DNA of 64,000 bases from Streptomyces minutiscleroticus (lineage in GTDB: Bacteria > Actinomycetota > Actinomycetes > Streptomycetales > Streptomycetaceae), in contig NZ_BMVU01000019.1 of the NCBI RefSeq assembly GCF_014650875.1, positions 79,336 through 143,335 of the forward strand, in the 5' to 3' direction. A program made the position numbers and the translations under genes. The notes below the pieces were generated by a model, which was not told the origin of the DNA, did no database searches, and saw only the letters and a list, made by a program, of their open reading frames with translations. Below, in pieces: positions 1 through 7,293 of this stretch. How positions within the stretch are numbered: the stretch's first letter is position 1; each line of letters starts with the position of its first letter.

Positions 1-1
1 C

Positions 2-676
2 CCCGAGCGCGAGGCGATGTACGACGTCCTGACGGGGCGTGAGTTCGTCCTCGCCAACGCGGAGCTGCACGGCCTCGGCGCGAAGGCCGCCGACCGGGCG
101 CTGGCCACGGTCGAGATGCAGTACGCGCAGGACCGGCGGATCTCCACGTACTCCAAGGGCATGCGGCAGCGCGTGAAGATGGCGTCCGCGCTGGTCCACG
201 ACCCGTCCCTGCTGCTGCTCGACGAGCCCTTCAACGGCATGGACCCGCGCCAGCGCATGCAGCTGATGGACCTGCTGCGGCGGATGGGCGGCGAGGGCCG
301 CACGGTGCTGTTCTCGTCCCACATCCTCGAAGAGGTCGAACAGCTCGCCGCGCACATCGAGGTGATCGTCGCCGGGCGCCACGCGGCCGGCGGCGACTTC
401 CGCCGCATCCGGCGGCTGATGACCGACCGGCCGCACCGTTACCTCGTGCGCTCCAGCGACGACCGCACGCTCGCGGCCGCGCTGATCGCCGACCCGTCGA
501 CGTCGGGCATCGAGGTGGACCCGAAGGAGGACGCCCTGCTCGTCCAGGCCGTCGACTTCGGGCGCTTCACCACGCTGCTGCCGCGGGTCGCTCGCGAGCA
601 CGGCATCCGCCTGCTGACGGTCTCGCCGTCCGACGAGTCCCTGGAGTCCGTCTTCTCGTATCTGGTCGCGGCGTAG
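2..676 (+). CDS. ABC transporter ATP-binding protein (5'-truncated by window)
   Basis: ATPase subunit of an ABC exporter. The reading frame is open from base 2, so the Walker A part lies upstream of the window. What remains holds the signature motif (YSKGMRQRVKMA), Walker B with its catalytic Glu (LLLLDEPFNGMD) and the H-loop (VLFSSHILEE), followed by the C-terminal extension usual in ABC-2 type drug or lipid exporters. The permease gene starts 10 bp after the stop, so the two are an operon and probably one transporter. The substrate cannot be told from the sequence. Confidence 0.93.
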   Translation, partial: PEREAMYDVLTGREFVLANAELHGLGAKAADRALATVEMQYAQDRRISTYSKGMRQRVKMASALVHDPSLLLLDEPFNGMDPRQRMQLMDLLRRMGGEGRTVLFSSHILEEVEQLAAHIEVIVAGRHAAGGDFRRIRRLMTDRPHRYLVRSSDDRTLAAALIADPSTSGIEVDPKEDALLVQAVDFGRFTTLLPRVAREHGIRLLTVSPSDESLESVFSYLVAA

Positions 677-686
677 GAGGCCGAAG

Positions 687-1406
687 ATGTACGACCCCAC
701 AGTCGCCCGGCTCACCTACCGGGGCCTGCTCGGCCGCCGCCGGGCCCTCATCCTGGGCGCCCTGCCCGTCCTGCTGATCGTGATCTCCGTGGCCGTGCGG
801 TTCTTCGCGGGGACCGACGACCAGGTCGCCGCGGACGTGCTCGGCGGCTTCGCGCTCGCCACCATGGTGCCGATCATCGGCGTCATCGCCGGCACCGGCG
901 CGATCGGACCGGAGATCGACGACGGCTCGGTGGTGTACCTGCTGTCCAAGCCGGTCAAGCGGCCGACGATCATCTTCACCAAGCTGATCGTCGCCATCGC
1001 CGTGACCATGGTCTTCTCGGCCGTCCCGACGATGGTCGCGGGCCTGATCCTGAACGGCAACGGGCAGCAGGTGGCCGTCGCGTACACGGTCGCCGCGCTC
1101 GTCGCCTCCATCGCCTACGCGGCGATCTTCCTGCTCCTGGGCACGGTCACCCGGCACGCCGTGGTGTTCGGGCTCGTCTACGCCCTCGTGTGGGAGGCGC
1201 TCTTTGGGAGCCTGGTCTCGGGCGCGCGCACGCTCAGCGTCCAGCAGTGGGCCCTCTCCGTGGCCCACGAGGTGACGGGCGGCGACCTCGTCACCTCGGA
1301 CGTGAGCCTGCCGGTCGCCGCGGTGCTGCTCGTCGTGGTCACGGCGGCCGCCACCTGGTACGCCGGCCAGCGGCTGCGGTCGCTGACGCTCGCCGGGGAG
1401 GAGTGA
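687..1406 (+). CDS. ABC-2 type transporter permease
   Basis: Membrane subunit (239 aa) paired with the ATPase just upstream. Hydrophobic stretches lie near residues 20-40, 55-75, 100-125, 130-155, 160-180 and 205-225, giving about six membrane segments as in ABC-2 permeases. It contains the family-like phrase DGSVVYLLSKPVKR between the second and third segments. ATG at 687 is preceded by GGAGG in the 10-bp gap, so this start is well supported. Substrate unknown. Confidence 0.9.
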   Translation: MYDPTVARLTYRGLLGRRRALILGALPVLLIVISVAVRFFAGTDDQVAADVLGGFALATMVPIIGVIAGTGAIGPEIDDGSVVYLLSKPVKRPTIIFTKLIVAIAVTMVFSAVPTMVAGLILNGNGQQVAVAYTVAALVASIAYAAIFLLLGTVTRHAVVFGLVYALVWEALFGSLVSGARTLSVQQWALSVAHEVTGGDLVTSDVSLPVAAVLLVVVTAAATWYAGQRLRSLTLAGEE

Positions 1407-1588
1407 GCCCCGCGCCGGCCGCGGACGGCCGCCTCCCGCGCGTGCGCCCCGCACCGGGCGGGCACGCGCGGGGCGGTCCGTCCGCGGCGCGCTTAATCCG
1501 GTGGCGCCGAAAGCGGCCTCCCGGGCACAGTGGTGACGTCCACGCCGCCGGTCGGACCGGCGCCACCTTCTGGGAGAGGAGCGCGACG

Positions 1589-1651
1589 ATGTCCGGTACG
1601 AACAGCTCGTCGAGCTCCCGGCAGGGCGGCCCGCGGCGGATTCCGGAGTAG
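1589..1651 (+). CDS. possible 20-aa peptide ORF
   Basis: A short frame (MSGTNSSSSSRQGGPRRIPE) starts at an ATG preceded by GGAGAGGAG at good spacing. Its Ser-rich then basic composition matches nothing I recognise. It lies 180 bp after the permease and 85 bp before a tRNA-like gene. The ribosome-binding site is the only support; it could be chance. Confidence 0.25.
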   Translation: MSGTNSSSSSRQGGPRRIPE

Positions 1652-1736
1652 TCACTCCTCCGTCGAGTCCGCCCCGCACGGGAGCCGCCCGGGGCGGCCG
1701 CTTCGAGCGCGCGATCTTCGCGCGGGCCGCCCACCC

Positions 1737-1821
<85 letters not shown>

Positions 1822-1868
1822 CGATCGCCAGGACGGCGCCCGTCGCCCCGGGCGCCCATGTTTTGGCA

Positions 1869-1978
1869 TGCATGTGCCCCTGGCCCGGCGGCGTACGTGC
1901 TTCGCGCCGGCGGTGTATGTGTCCCGGCCCGGCGACATACGTGTCCTGCCCCCGTGGCGTACGTGTCGTCTGTCCGTG
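1869..1978. repeat. 22-nt tandem repeat, 5 copies
   Basis: Five consecutive 22-nt units begin at 1869, 1891, 1913, 1935 and 1957. They share a (t/c)gtg(t/c) core near the 5' end and mostly end in ccggcg or ccgtg. The array is non-coding, between the tRNA-like gene and the end of the HAD phosphatase gene. Confidence 0.8.
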
Positions 1979-2081
1979 CCGACACCGGCCCCGGTGTCCG
2001 TCGCCGGCCTCCCGCCCCGGCCTCCGTCCGCGACGGACGGGGACCGGACGGGCGTCGGGAGGCCGGCGCCGGTCGCGTGGG

Positions 2082-2900
2082 TCAGCCCTGCGCGAGCAGC
2101 CTCTCCAGCACCACCGCGATCCCGTCCTCCTCGTTGGACGAGGTCACCTCGTCGGCCACGGCCTTGAGCGAGTCGTGGGCGTTGGCCATCGCCACGCCGT
2201 GCCCGGCCCAGCCGAACATCGGGATGTCGTTCGGCATGTCGCCGAAGGCGATCGTCTCGGCGGCCTTGACGCCCAGCCTGCGGGCCGCGATCGACAGGCC
2301 GGTGGCCTTAGACAGCCCCAGCGGCAGGATCTCCACGATGCCCTCGCCCGCCATGACCACGCTGATCAGACCGCCGGCGGCCTGCCGCGCCGCCTCCGCC
2401 AGCTCGTCGTCGGAGAGGTCCGGGTGCTGGATGTACATCTTGGTCAGGGGCGCGGCCCACAGCTCCGCGACGTCCGTGAACGGCACGGCCTGCAGCAGCC
2501 CCTGCACCCGGTAGCCGGGGCCGACCAGCACGTCGCCGTCGACGCCGTCCCGGCTGGCGGCCACCGCCAGCGGTCCCACCTCCGCCTCGATCTTGGAGAG
2601 GGCCAGGCCGGCCAGCTGCCGGTCGAGGGTGACGGACGTCAGCAGCCGGTGCGCCCCGGCGTCGTACACCTGGGCGCCCTGGCCGCACACGGCGATGCCG
2701 TCGTAGCCGAGTCCGTCCAGTATGTGCCGGGTCCACGGCACGGCCCGGCCGGTGACGACGATGTGCAGGGCGCCCGCCGCGCTCGCCGCGGCGAGCGCCT
2801 CGCGGGTGCGCTGCGAGACCGTGTCGTCGGAGCGCAGGAGCGTGCCGTCGAGGTCGGTCGCGACGAGCCGGTACGGGAAGGCGGGAGCGGAGGCGGTCAC
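2082..2900 (-). CDS. HAD-superfamily (Cof-type) phosphatase
   Basis: Cytoplasmic HAD hydrolase of 272 aa. Motif I DLDGTLL is near residue 16, the Thr/Ser motif II is in IVVTGR, and GDMPNDIPMFGWAGHGVAMANA near residue 220 forms motifs III/IV of the Cof (type IIB cap) family, which dephosphorylates small phosphorylated metabolites. The GTG start overlaps the serS stop in GTGA, so the two are translationally coupled; a longer frame upstream would run inside serS. The substrate cannot be assigned. Confidence 0.88.
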   Translation of the reverse strand: MTASAPAFPYRLVATDLDGTLLRSDDTVSQRTREALAAASAAGALHIVVTGRAVPWTRHILDGLGYDGIAVCGQGAQVYDAGAHRLLTSVTLDRQLAGLALSKIEAEVGPLAVAASRDGVDGDVLVGPGYRVQGLLQAVPFTDVAELWAAPLTKMYIQHPDLSDDELAEAARQAAGGLISVVMAGEGIVEILPLGLSKATGLSIAARRLGVKAAETIAFGDMPNDIPMFGWAGHGVAMANAHDSLKAVADEVTSSNEEDGIAVVLERLLAQG

Positions 2901-4174
2901 CGGGCGGCCGGCTCCAGGACTTCCCGCCCGCCGAGGTAGGGACGCAGCACCTCGGGCACCCGCACGGAGCCGTCGGCCTGCTGGTGGTTCTCCAGGATCG
3001 CCACGATCGTGCGCGGTACGGCGCACAGCGTGCCGTTCAGCGTCGCCAGCGGCCTGACCTGCTTGCCCTCACGCACCCGGATCGACAGCCGGCGCGACTG
3101 GAACTCGCCGCAGTCCGAGGTCGAGGTCAGCTCGCGGTACTTGCCCTGGGTCGGGATCCACGCCTCGCAGTCGAACTTGCGGGCCGCCGAGGCGCCGAGG
3201 TCGGCCGACGCCACGTCGATGACGCGGAACGGCAGCTCCAGCGAGGTCAGCCACTGCTTCTCCCACTCCAGCAGCCGCTTGTGCTCGGCCTGGGCGTCCT
3301 CCGGCGCGACGTACGAGAACATCTCGACCTTGTCGAACTGGTGGACACGGAAGATGCCCTTGGTGTCCTTGCCGTGCGAGCCGGCCTCGCGGCGGAAGCA
3401 GGGCGAGAAGCCCGCGTACCGCAGCGGCAGCCGGTCGGCCTCGATGATCTCGTCCATGTGGTACGCGGCCAGCGGCACCTCGGACGTACCCACCAGGTAC
3501 AGGTCGTCCTTGTCCAGGTGGTAGACGTCCTGCGCGGCCTGGCCGAGGAAGCCGGTGCCGGCCATCGACTGCGGGCGGACCAGCGCGGGCGTGAGCATCG
3601 GCGTGAAGCCGGCGGCGGTGGCCTGCGCGATCGCCGCGTTCACCAGCGCGAGCTCCAGGAGCGCGCCGATGCCGGTGAGGAAGTAGAAGCGCGAGCCGGA
3701 GACCTTGGCGCCGCGCTCGACGTCGATCGCGCCGAGCGACCGCCCGAGCTCCATGTGGTCCTTGGGCTCGAAGCCCTCGGCCGCGAAGTCGCGGATCGTG
3801 CCGTGCGTCTCCAGCGTGACGAAGTCCTCCTCGCCGCCGACGGGGACGTCGGGGTGGACGAGGTTGCCGAGCTGGAGGAGCAGCTCCTGGGTCTCGGCCG
3901 CGGCCGCGTCCCGCTCGGCGTCGGCCGCCTTGACGTCGGCGGCGAGCTGGCTCGCCCTCTTCAGCAGCTCGGCCTTCTCGTCGCCGGCGGCCTTGGGGAT
4001 CTGCTTGCCGAGCGTCCTCTGCTCGGAGCGGAGTTCGTCGAAGCGGACGCCGGACGACCTGCGCCGCTCGTCGGCGGAGAGGAGGGCGTCGACGAGCGCG
4101 ACGTCCTCTCCACGGGCGCGCTGGGAGGCGCGCACACGGTCGGGGTCCTCACGGAGCAGGCGAAGGTCAATCAC
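2897..4174 (-). CDS. serS: seryl-tRNA synthetase
   Basis: Charges tRNA-Ser with serine (class II aaRS, cytoplasmic homodimer). The N-terminal 110 residues form the tRNA-binding helical hairpin (RASQRARGEDVALVDALL onwards). The catalytic core shows motif 2 (FRREAGSHGKDTKGIFRVHQF) and motif 3 near the C-terminus (LNGTLCAVPRTIVAILE). Length 425 aa is standard. It starts at GTG 4174, downstream of the DnaA-box segment, and is coupled to the HAD gene. Five serine-type tRNA genes, its substrates, lie elsewhere in this window. Confidence 0.98.
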   Translation of the reverse strand: MIDLRLLREDPDRVRASQRARGEDVALVDALLSADERRRSSGVRFDELRSEQRTLGKQIPKAAGDEKAELLKRASQLAADVKAADAERDAAAAETQELLLQLGNLVHPDVPVGGEEDFVTLETHGTIRDFAAEGFEPKDHMELGRSLGAIDVERGAKVSGSRFYFLTGIGALLELALVNAAIAQATAAGFTPMLTPALVRPQSMAGTGFLGQAAQDVYHLDKDDLYLVGTSEVPLAAYHMDEIIEADRLPLRYAGFSPCFRREAGSHGKDTKGIFRVHQFDKVEMFSYVAPEDAQAEHKRLLEWEKQWLTSLELPFRVIDVASADLGASAARKFDCEAWIPTQGKYRELTSTSDCGEFQSRRLSIRVREGKQVRPLATLNGTLCAVPRTIVAILENHQQADGSVRVPEVLRPYLGGREVLEPAAR

Positions 4175-4327
4175 GTGTCAAGGCTACCGGTGCGCGCTCG
4201 CGGGTCACGACCCGATATTCCCGGCCGTGTCTTCTGCGCCTTTTGCGATATATGCGGCGCGTGTCAATAAAAACGGTCGGCTACCTGGAATGGGGGATGA
4301 GAGAAAGGGGTGTTGACTCGATTCCCT

Positions 4328-4667
4328 TGTGGAGAGCGGCACTTGGGCCTGTGTCTGTCCACAGAAATCCACACCGCGCCGAAAGTTATCCACAGGCTGT
4401 GCGGAATATCTGTGGACGGGGGAAGTGATCATTAGGGAGGCCATGCACAGGCCGCCCCTCTCCCGGGACAAAACTCACTTACACCCACTTAAGAGTGGAA
4501 TACAGTCACTCCAAAGAGTGGAGACGGGGGAAACAGTGGACAAGAGGGGTGGCCGGAGGCTGCGGTCGGAGTTGCCGCCTCTGGAGTGATTTGTCGACCT
4601 TGCCGCACTGTGTTGTCGACTTGTCCCCAGGTCGAGAAGGATGCCTGTGGATAACTTCTGTGGACAA
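4328..4667. promoter_or_regulatory. DnaA-box cluster in the serS-pheA intergenic region
   Basis: Three perfect DnaA boxes are present: TTATCCACA at 4386-4394 (+), and on the minus strand TTATCCACA at 4646-4654 and TTGTCCACA at 4659-4667. One- or two-mismatch boxes lie at 4328-4336 (-), 4355-4363 (+), 4365-4373 (+), 4411-4419 (-), 4535-4543 (-) and 4621-4629 (+). The 580-bp segment has no gene and is clearly more A/T-rich than its surroundings. Two short dyads, CCACT-N4-AGTGG and CACTC-N4-GAGTG, lie at about 4488-4521. Neither dnaA nor dnaN flanks it, so it is not oriC. It resembles the DnaA-titrating clusters reported near S. coelicolor oriC. Confidence 0.85.
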
Positions 4668-4756
4668 CGAAAAATCTGCTGGTAACACCGACCGGAAGCG
4701 GTCGCCGGACGGACCCGGTCGGGCCGGCCGAGCCCGGCGAAGCGGTCACGCTCCGG

Positions 4757-5689
4757 TCAGAAACGGCCGTCGAGGCAGCGCGCCAGCCAGTCCGAGGCCG
4801 CCGCGAACTCGCCGTCGGACGTACCCACCCGCGGCGGTCGCACGTCCGCCGGGTCGACCTCGGCCCGCGGATAGGACCCGAGGAAGCGCACCTGCGGGCA
4901 CATCCGCTTCAGACCCGTCAGCGCCTCGCCCACCCGCCGGTCGCTGACGTGGCCCTCGGCGTCGATCGCGAAGCAGTAGTTGCCGATGCCCTCGCCGGTC
5001 GGCCGGGACTGCAGCAGCATCAGGTTGACGCCGCGCACCGCGAACTCCTGGAGGATCTCCAGCAGGGCGCCGGGGTGGTCGTCGCGCTGCCAGACGACCA
5101 CGGACGTCTTGTCCGCGCCGGTCGGGGCGGCGGGCCGGGCCGGCTTGCCCACCAGGACGAACCGCGTCTGCGCGTTCTCCGCGTCGTGGATGCCGGTCTC
5201 CAGCGCCTCCAGGCCGTAGCGCGCCGCCGCGAACTCGCCCGCGAAGGCCGCGTCGTAGCGGCCCTCCTGGACCAGCCGGGCGCCGTCCGCGTTCGAGGCG
5301 GCCGACTCCCACACCGCGTCCGGCAGATGCGCCTTCAGCCAGTTGCGCACCTGCGGCTGCGCGGCCGGATGCGCGGTCACGGTCTTGATGCCCGACAGCT
5401 GCGTACCCGGCCTGACCAGCAGCGCGAAGGTGATCGACAGCAGCACCTCGCGGTAGATCATGAGCGGCTCGCCGGCGACCAGCTCGTCCAGCGTGGTGGT
5501 GATGCCGCCCTCCACCGAGTTCTCGATCGGGACGAAGGCGGCCTCCGCCTCACCGGTGCGGACCGCGTCGAGCGCGGCGGGCACCGACACCATGGGGACG
5601 AGCTGCCGGGTGGCCGTCTCGGGGAGCGTCCGCAGGGCGACTTCGGTGAAGGTTCCCTCGGGGCCGAGATACGCGTAGCTGGCTGGCAT
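4757..5689 (-). CDS. pheA: prephenate dehydratase
   Basis: Converts prephenate to phenylpyruvate in phenylalanine synthesis. The N-terminal PDT domain carries YLGPEGTFTEVAL at residues 6-18, the catalytic-region motif near residue 75 (VPIENSVEGGITTTLD) and the TRF-type motif TRFVLVG. A C-terminal ACT domain (HPGALLEILQEFAVRGVNL) binds phenylalanine for feedback control. No chorismate mutase domain is fused, as usual in actinobacteria. Length 310 aa. It is transcribed towards serS across the DnaA-box region. Confidence 0.96.
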   Translation of the reverse strand: MPASYAYLGPEGTFTEVALRTLPETATRQLVPMVSVPAALDAVRTGEAEAAFVPIENSVEGGITTTLDELVAGEPLMIYREVLLSITFALLVRPGTQLSGIKTVTAHPAAQPQVRNWLKAHLPDAVWESAASNADGARLVQEGRYDAAFAGEFAAARYGLEALETGIHDAENAQTRFVLVGKPARPAAPTGADKTSVVVWQRDDHPGALLEILQEFAVRGVNLMLLQSRPTGEGIGNYCFAIDAEGHVSDRRVGEALTGLKRMCPQVRFLGSYPRAEVDPADVRPPRVGTSDGEFAAASDWLARCLDGRF

Positions 5690-5867
5690 GGCCTCACCCT
5701 AGTGGGCCCGTAGGGCGCCCGGTGCACGCGTCCGCCCCGCCGGCCCCGCCCACCCCCCATGTCCCGGCCACGGCGCGGACCGGAGCGCCACCGGCCGCGG
5801 CCGGGACCGGAGCCGCCGTCGGCCGTACGGGACCGGAGCCGTCGGCCGGTGGAGCCCGCGGGCGCCG

Positions 5868-7286
5868 TCAGCCCTCCAGCAGCCGCTGCCCCACGTACTC
5901 CCCCTGCGCCGCGCCGCCCGGCACCGCGAACAGGCCGCTCGCCTCGTGGCGGATGAACGGCGACAGCGCGTCGCCCCGGTCGAGCTTGCGCTGCACCGGG
6001 ACGAAGCCGCGCAGCGGATCGGCCTGCCAGCAGATGAAGAGCAGCCCGGCGTCGGGCACGCCGTCCGCGTCGAAGCCGTCGTGGAAGGAGAACGGGCGGC
6101 GCAGCATCGCGGCGCCCCCGTTCTGGTCGGGCCGGGTGATGCGGGCGTGCGCGTTGACCGGCACGACCAGCCGGCCCTCGGCGTCCGTCTTCTCCAGGTC
6201 CATCTCGGTGGTCTCGCCGCCCCCGCTCAGCGGGGCGCCGGTGGACTTCTTGCGCCCGATGACGTCCTCCTGGTCGGCGACCGAGAGCTTCTCCCAGTCG
6301 TCGAGGAGCATCCGGATGCGGCGGACGACGACGTAGGAGCCGCCCGCCATCCACGCCGGATCGCCGTCGTCGGGTACGAAGACCCGCTTCTCGAAGTCGG
6401 ACTCGGACGGCTTCGGGTTGCGCGTGCCGTCGACCTGGCCCATCAGGTTGCGGGTGGTCAGGGGCCGGTCGGTGGCGCCGGGCGAGCGGTTGAAGCCGTT
6501 CATCTGCCAGCGCACCCGGGCCGCCGACCCCGCGTCCTTCTGCAGGGCGCGCAGCGCGTGGAAGGCCACCAGGGCGTCGTTCGCGCCGATCTGCACCCAC
6601 AGGTCGCCGTCGCTGCGCGCCTTGTCGAGATGGTCGGAGGAGAAGTCGGGCAGCGGGTCCAGGGCGACCGGCCGCTGCTTCTCCAGCCCCGTCCTCGCGA
6701 AGAAGCTGTGCCCGAAGCCGAACGTGACCGTGAGGGACGAGGGCCCGGCGTCCCGGGCGACGTCCGTGTCGTCGTGCGCGGCGGCCTCGCCCGCCATCAG
6801 CCGCCGGGCCGTCGCGGACCAGCGGCGCAGCAGGGCCGCCGCCTCCTTGCGTCCTGCGCCCGCCGCCAGGTCGAAGGCGACGAGATGGCCCCGGGACTGC
6901 AGCGCGGTGGTGATGCCGGGCTGATGTTTCCCGTGAAACATCTCCTCCTGTGCGCCCAGCGCGGTCAGGAGCTGTGCTCTGTCCGGCTGCGGCGCCGCCG
7001 CGTACCCGGCGGCGCCGCCCGCCGCGCCGAGCGCGAGACCGGTCGCCCCGGCCGTGCCGAGCAGCCGCCGCCGTGTGACGCCCCTGGCGGACGGAGCGCC
7101 GGCGGCCGGCGGGCGGCCGGTCCCGGCCGACCCGGACGAGGCATCGGGGCCGGACGAGGTCTTCAGGCTCGACGAGTTCTTCGGGCCGGACGAGGTCTTC
7201 GAGCCGGACGAATTCTTCGGGCCGGGCGAGGCGGCGGCATCGGACGGGGTCTGCGGAGGAGTGCGGTCGGAGGGTCGGTCGGGCAT
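5868..7286 (-). CDS. dtpA: Tat-exported DyP-type haem peroxidase (DtpA/EfeB family)
   Basis: Dye-decolourising peroxidase, 472 aa. It has an N-terminal Ser/Lys-rich extension (residues 20-55), a twin-arginine signal (TRRRLLGTAGATGLALGAAG) and the DyP motif GQVDGTRNPK with its catalytic Asp. The His in NAHAR is the likely proximal haem ligand. In S. lividans, DtpA is a Tat substrate needed for copper-dependent GlxA maturation. Here it is last in the same gene order, sco-ecuC-copCD-dtpA, with a 7-bp gap from copCD, so the symbol is chosen from family plus context. The extension is built from 36-nt repeats. Confidence 0.93.
   Translation of the reverse strand: MPDRPSDRTPPQTPSDAAASPGPKNSSGSKTSSGPKNSSSLKTSSGPDASSGSAGTGRPPAAGAPSARGVTRRRLLGTAGATGLALGAAGGAAGYAAAPQPDRAQLLTALGAQEEMFHGKHQPGITTALQSRGHLVAFDLAAGAGRKEAAALLRRWSATARRLMAGEAAAHDDTDVARDAGPSSLTVTFGFGHSFFARTGLEKQRPVALDPLPDFSSDHLDKARSDGDLWVQIGANDALVAFHALRALQKDAGSAARVRWQMNGFNRSPGATDRPLTTRNLMGQVDGTRNPKPSESDFEKRVFVPDDGDPAWMAGGSYVVVRRIRMLLDDWEKLSVADQEDVIGRKKSTGAPLSGGGETTEMDLEKTDAEGRLVVPVNAHARITRPDQNGGAAMLRRPFSFHDGFDADGVPDAGLLFICWQADPLRGFVPVQRKLDRGDALSPFIRHEASGLFAVPGGAAQGEYVGQRLLEG
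6925..6940. promoter_or_regulatory. parS-like ParB site inside dtpA
   Basis: A 16-bp near-palindrome TGTTTCCCGTGAAACA differs at one position from the Streptomyces parS consensus TGTTTCACGTGAAACA. It lies within the dtpA coding region. Streptomyces chromosomes carry many parS sites around oriC, several inside genes. I found no other close match in the window by eye. Confidence 0.65.
7147..7218. repeat. 36-nt tandem repeat (2 copies; 18-nt sub-units) in dtpA
   Basis: Two 36-nt units (7147-7182, 7183-7218), each made of two related 18-nt halves, encode the KxSSGP-like repeats of the DtpA N-terminal extension, upstream of the Tat signal. All changes keep the frame. Confidence 0.75.
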
Positions 7287-7293
7287 GCCTGGT

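Noticed and set aside
4175..4756. Chromosomal origin (oriC)
   Set aside because: DnaA boxes are present, but dnaA and dnaN are absent and the boxes are fewer and more scattered than in Streptomyces oriC; better explained as a DnaA-binding cluster.
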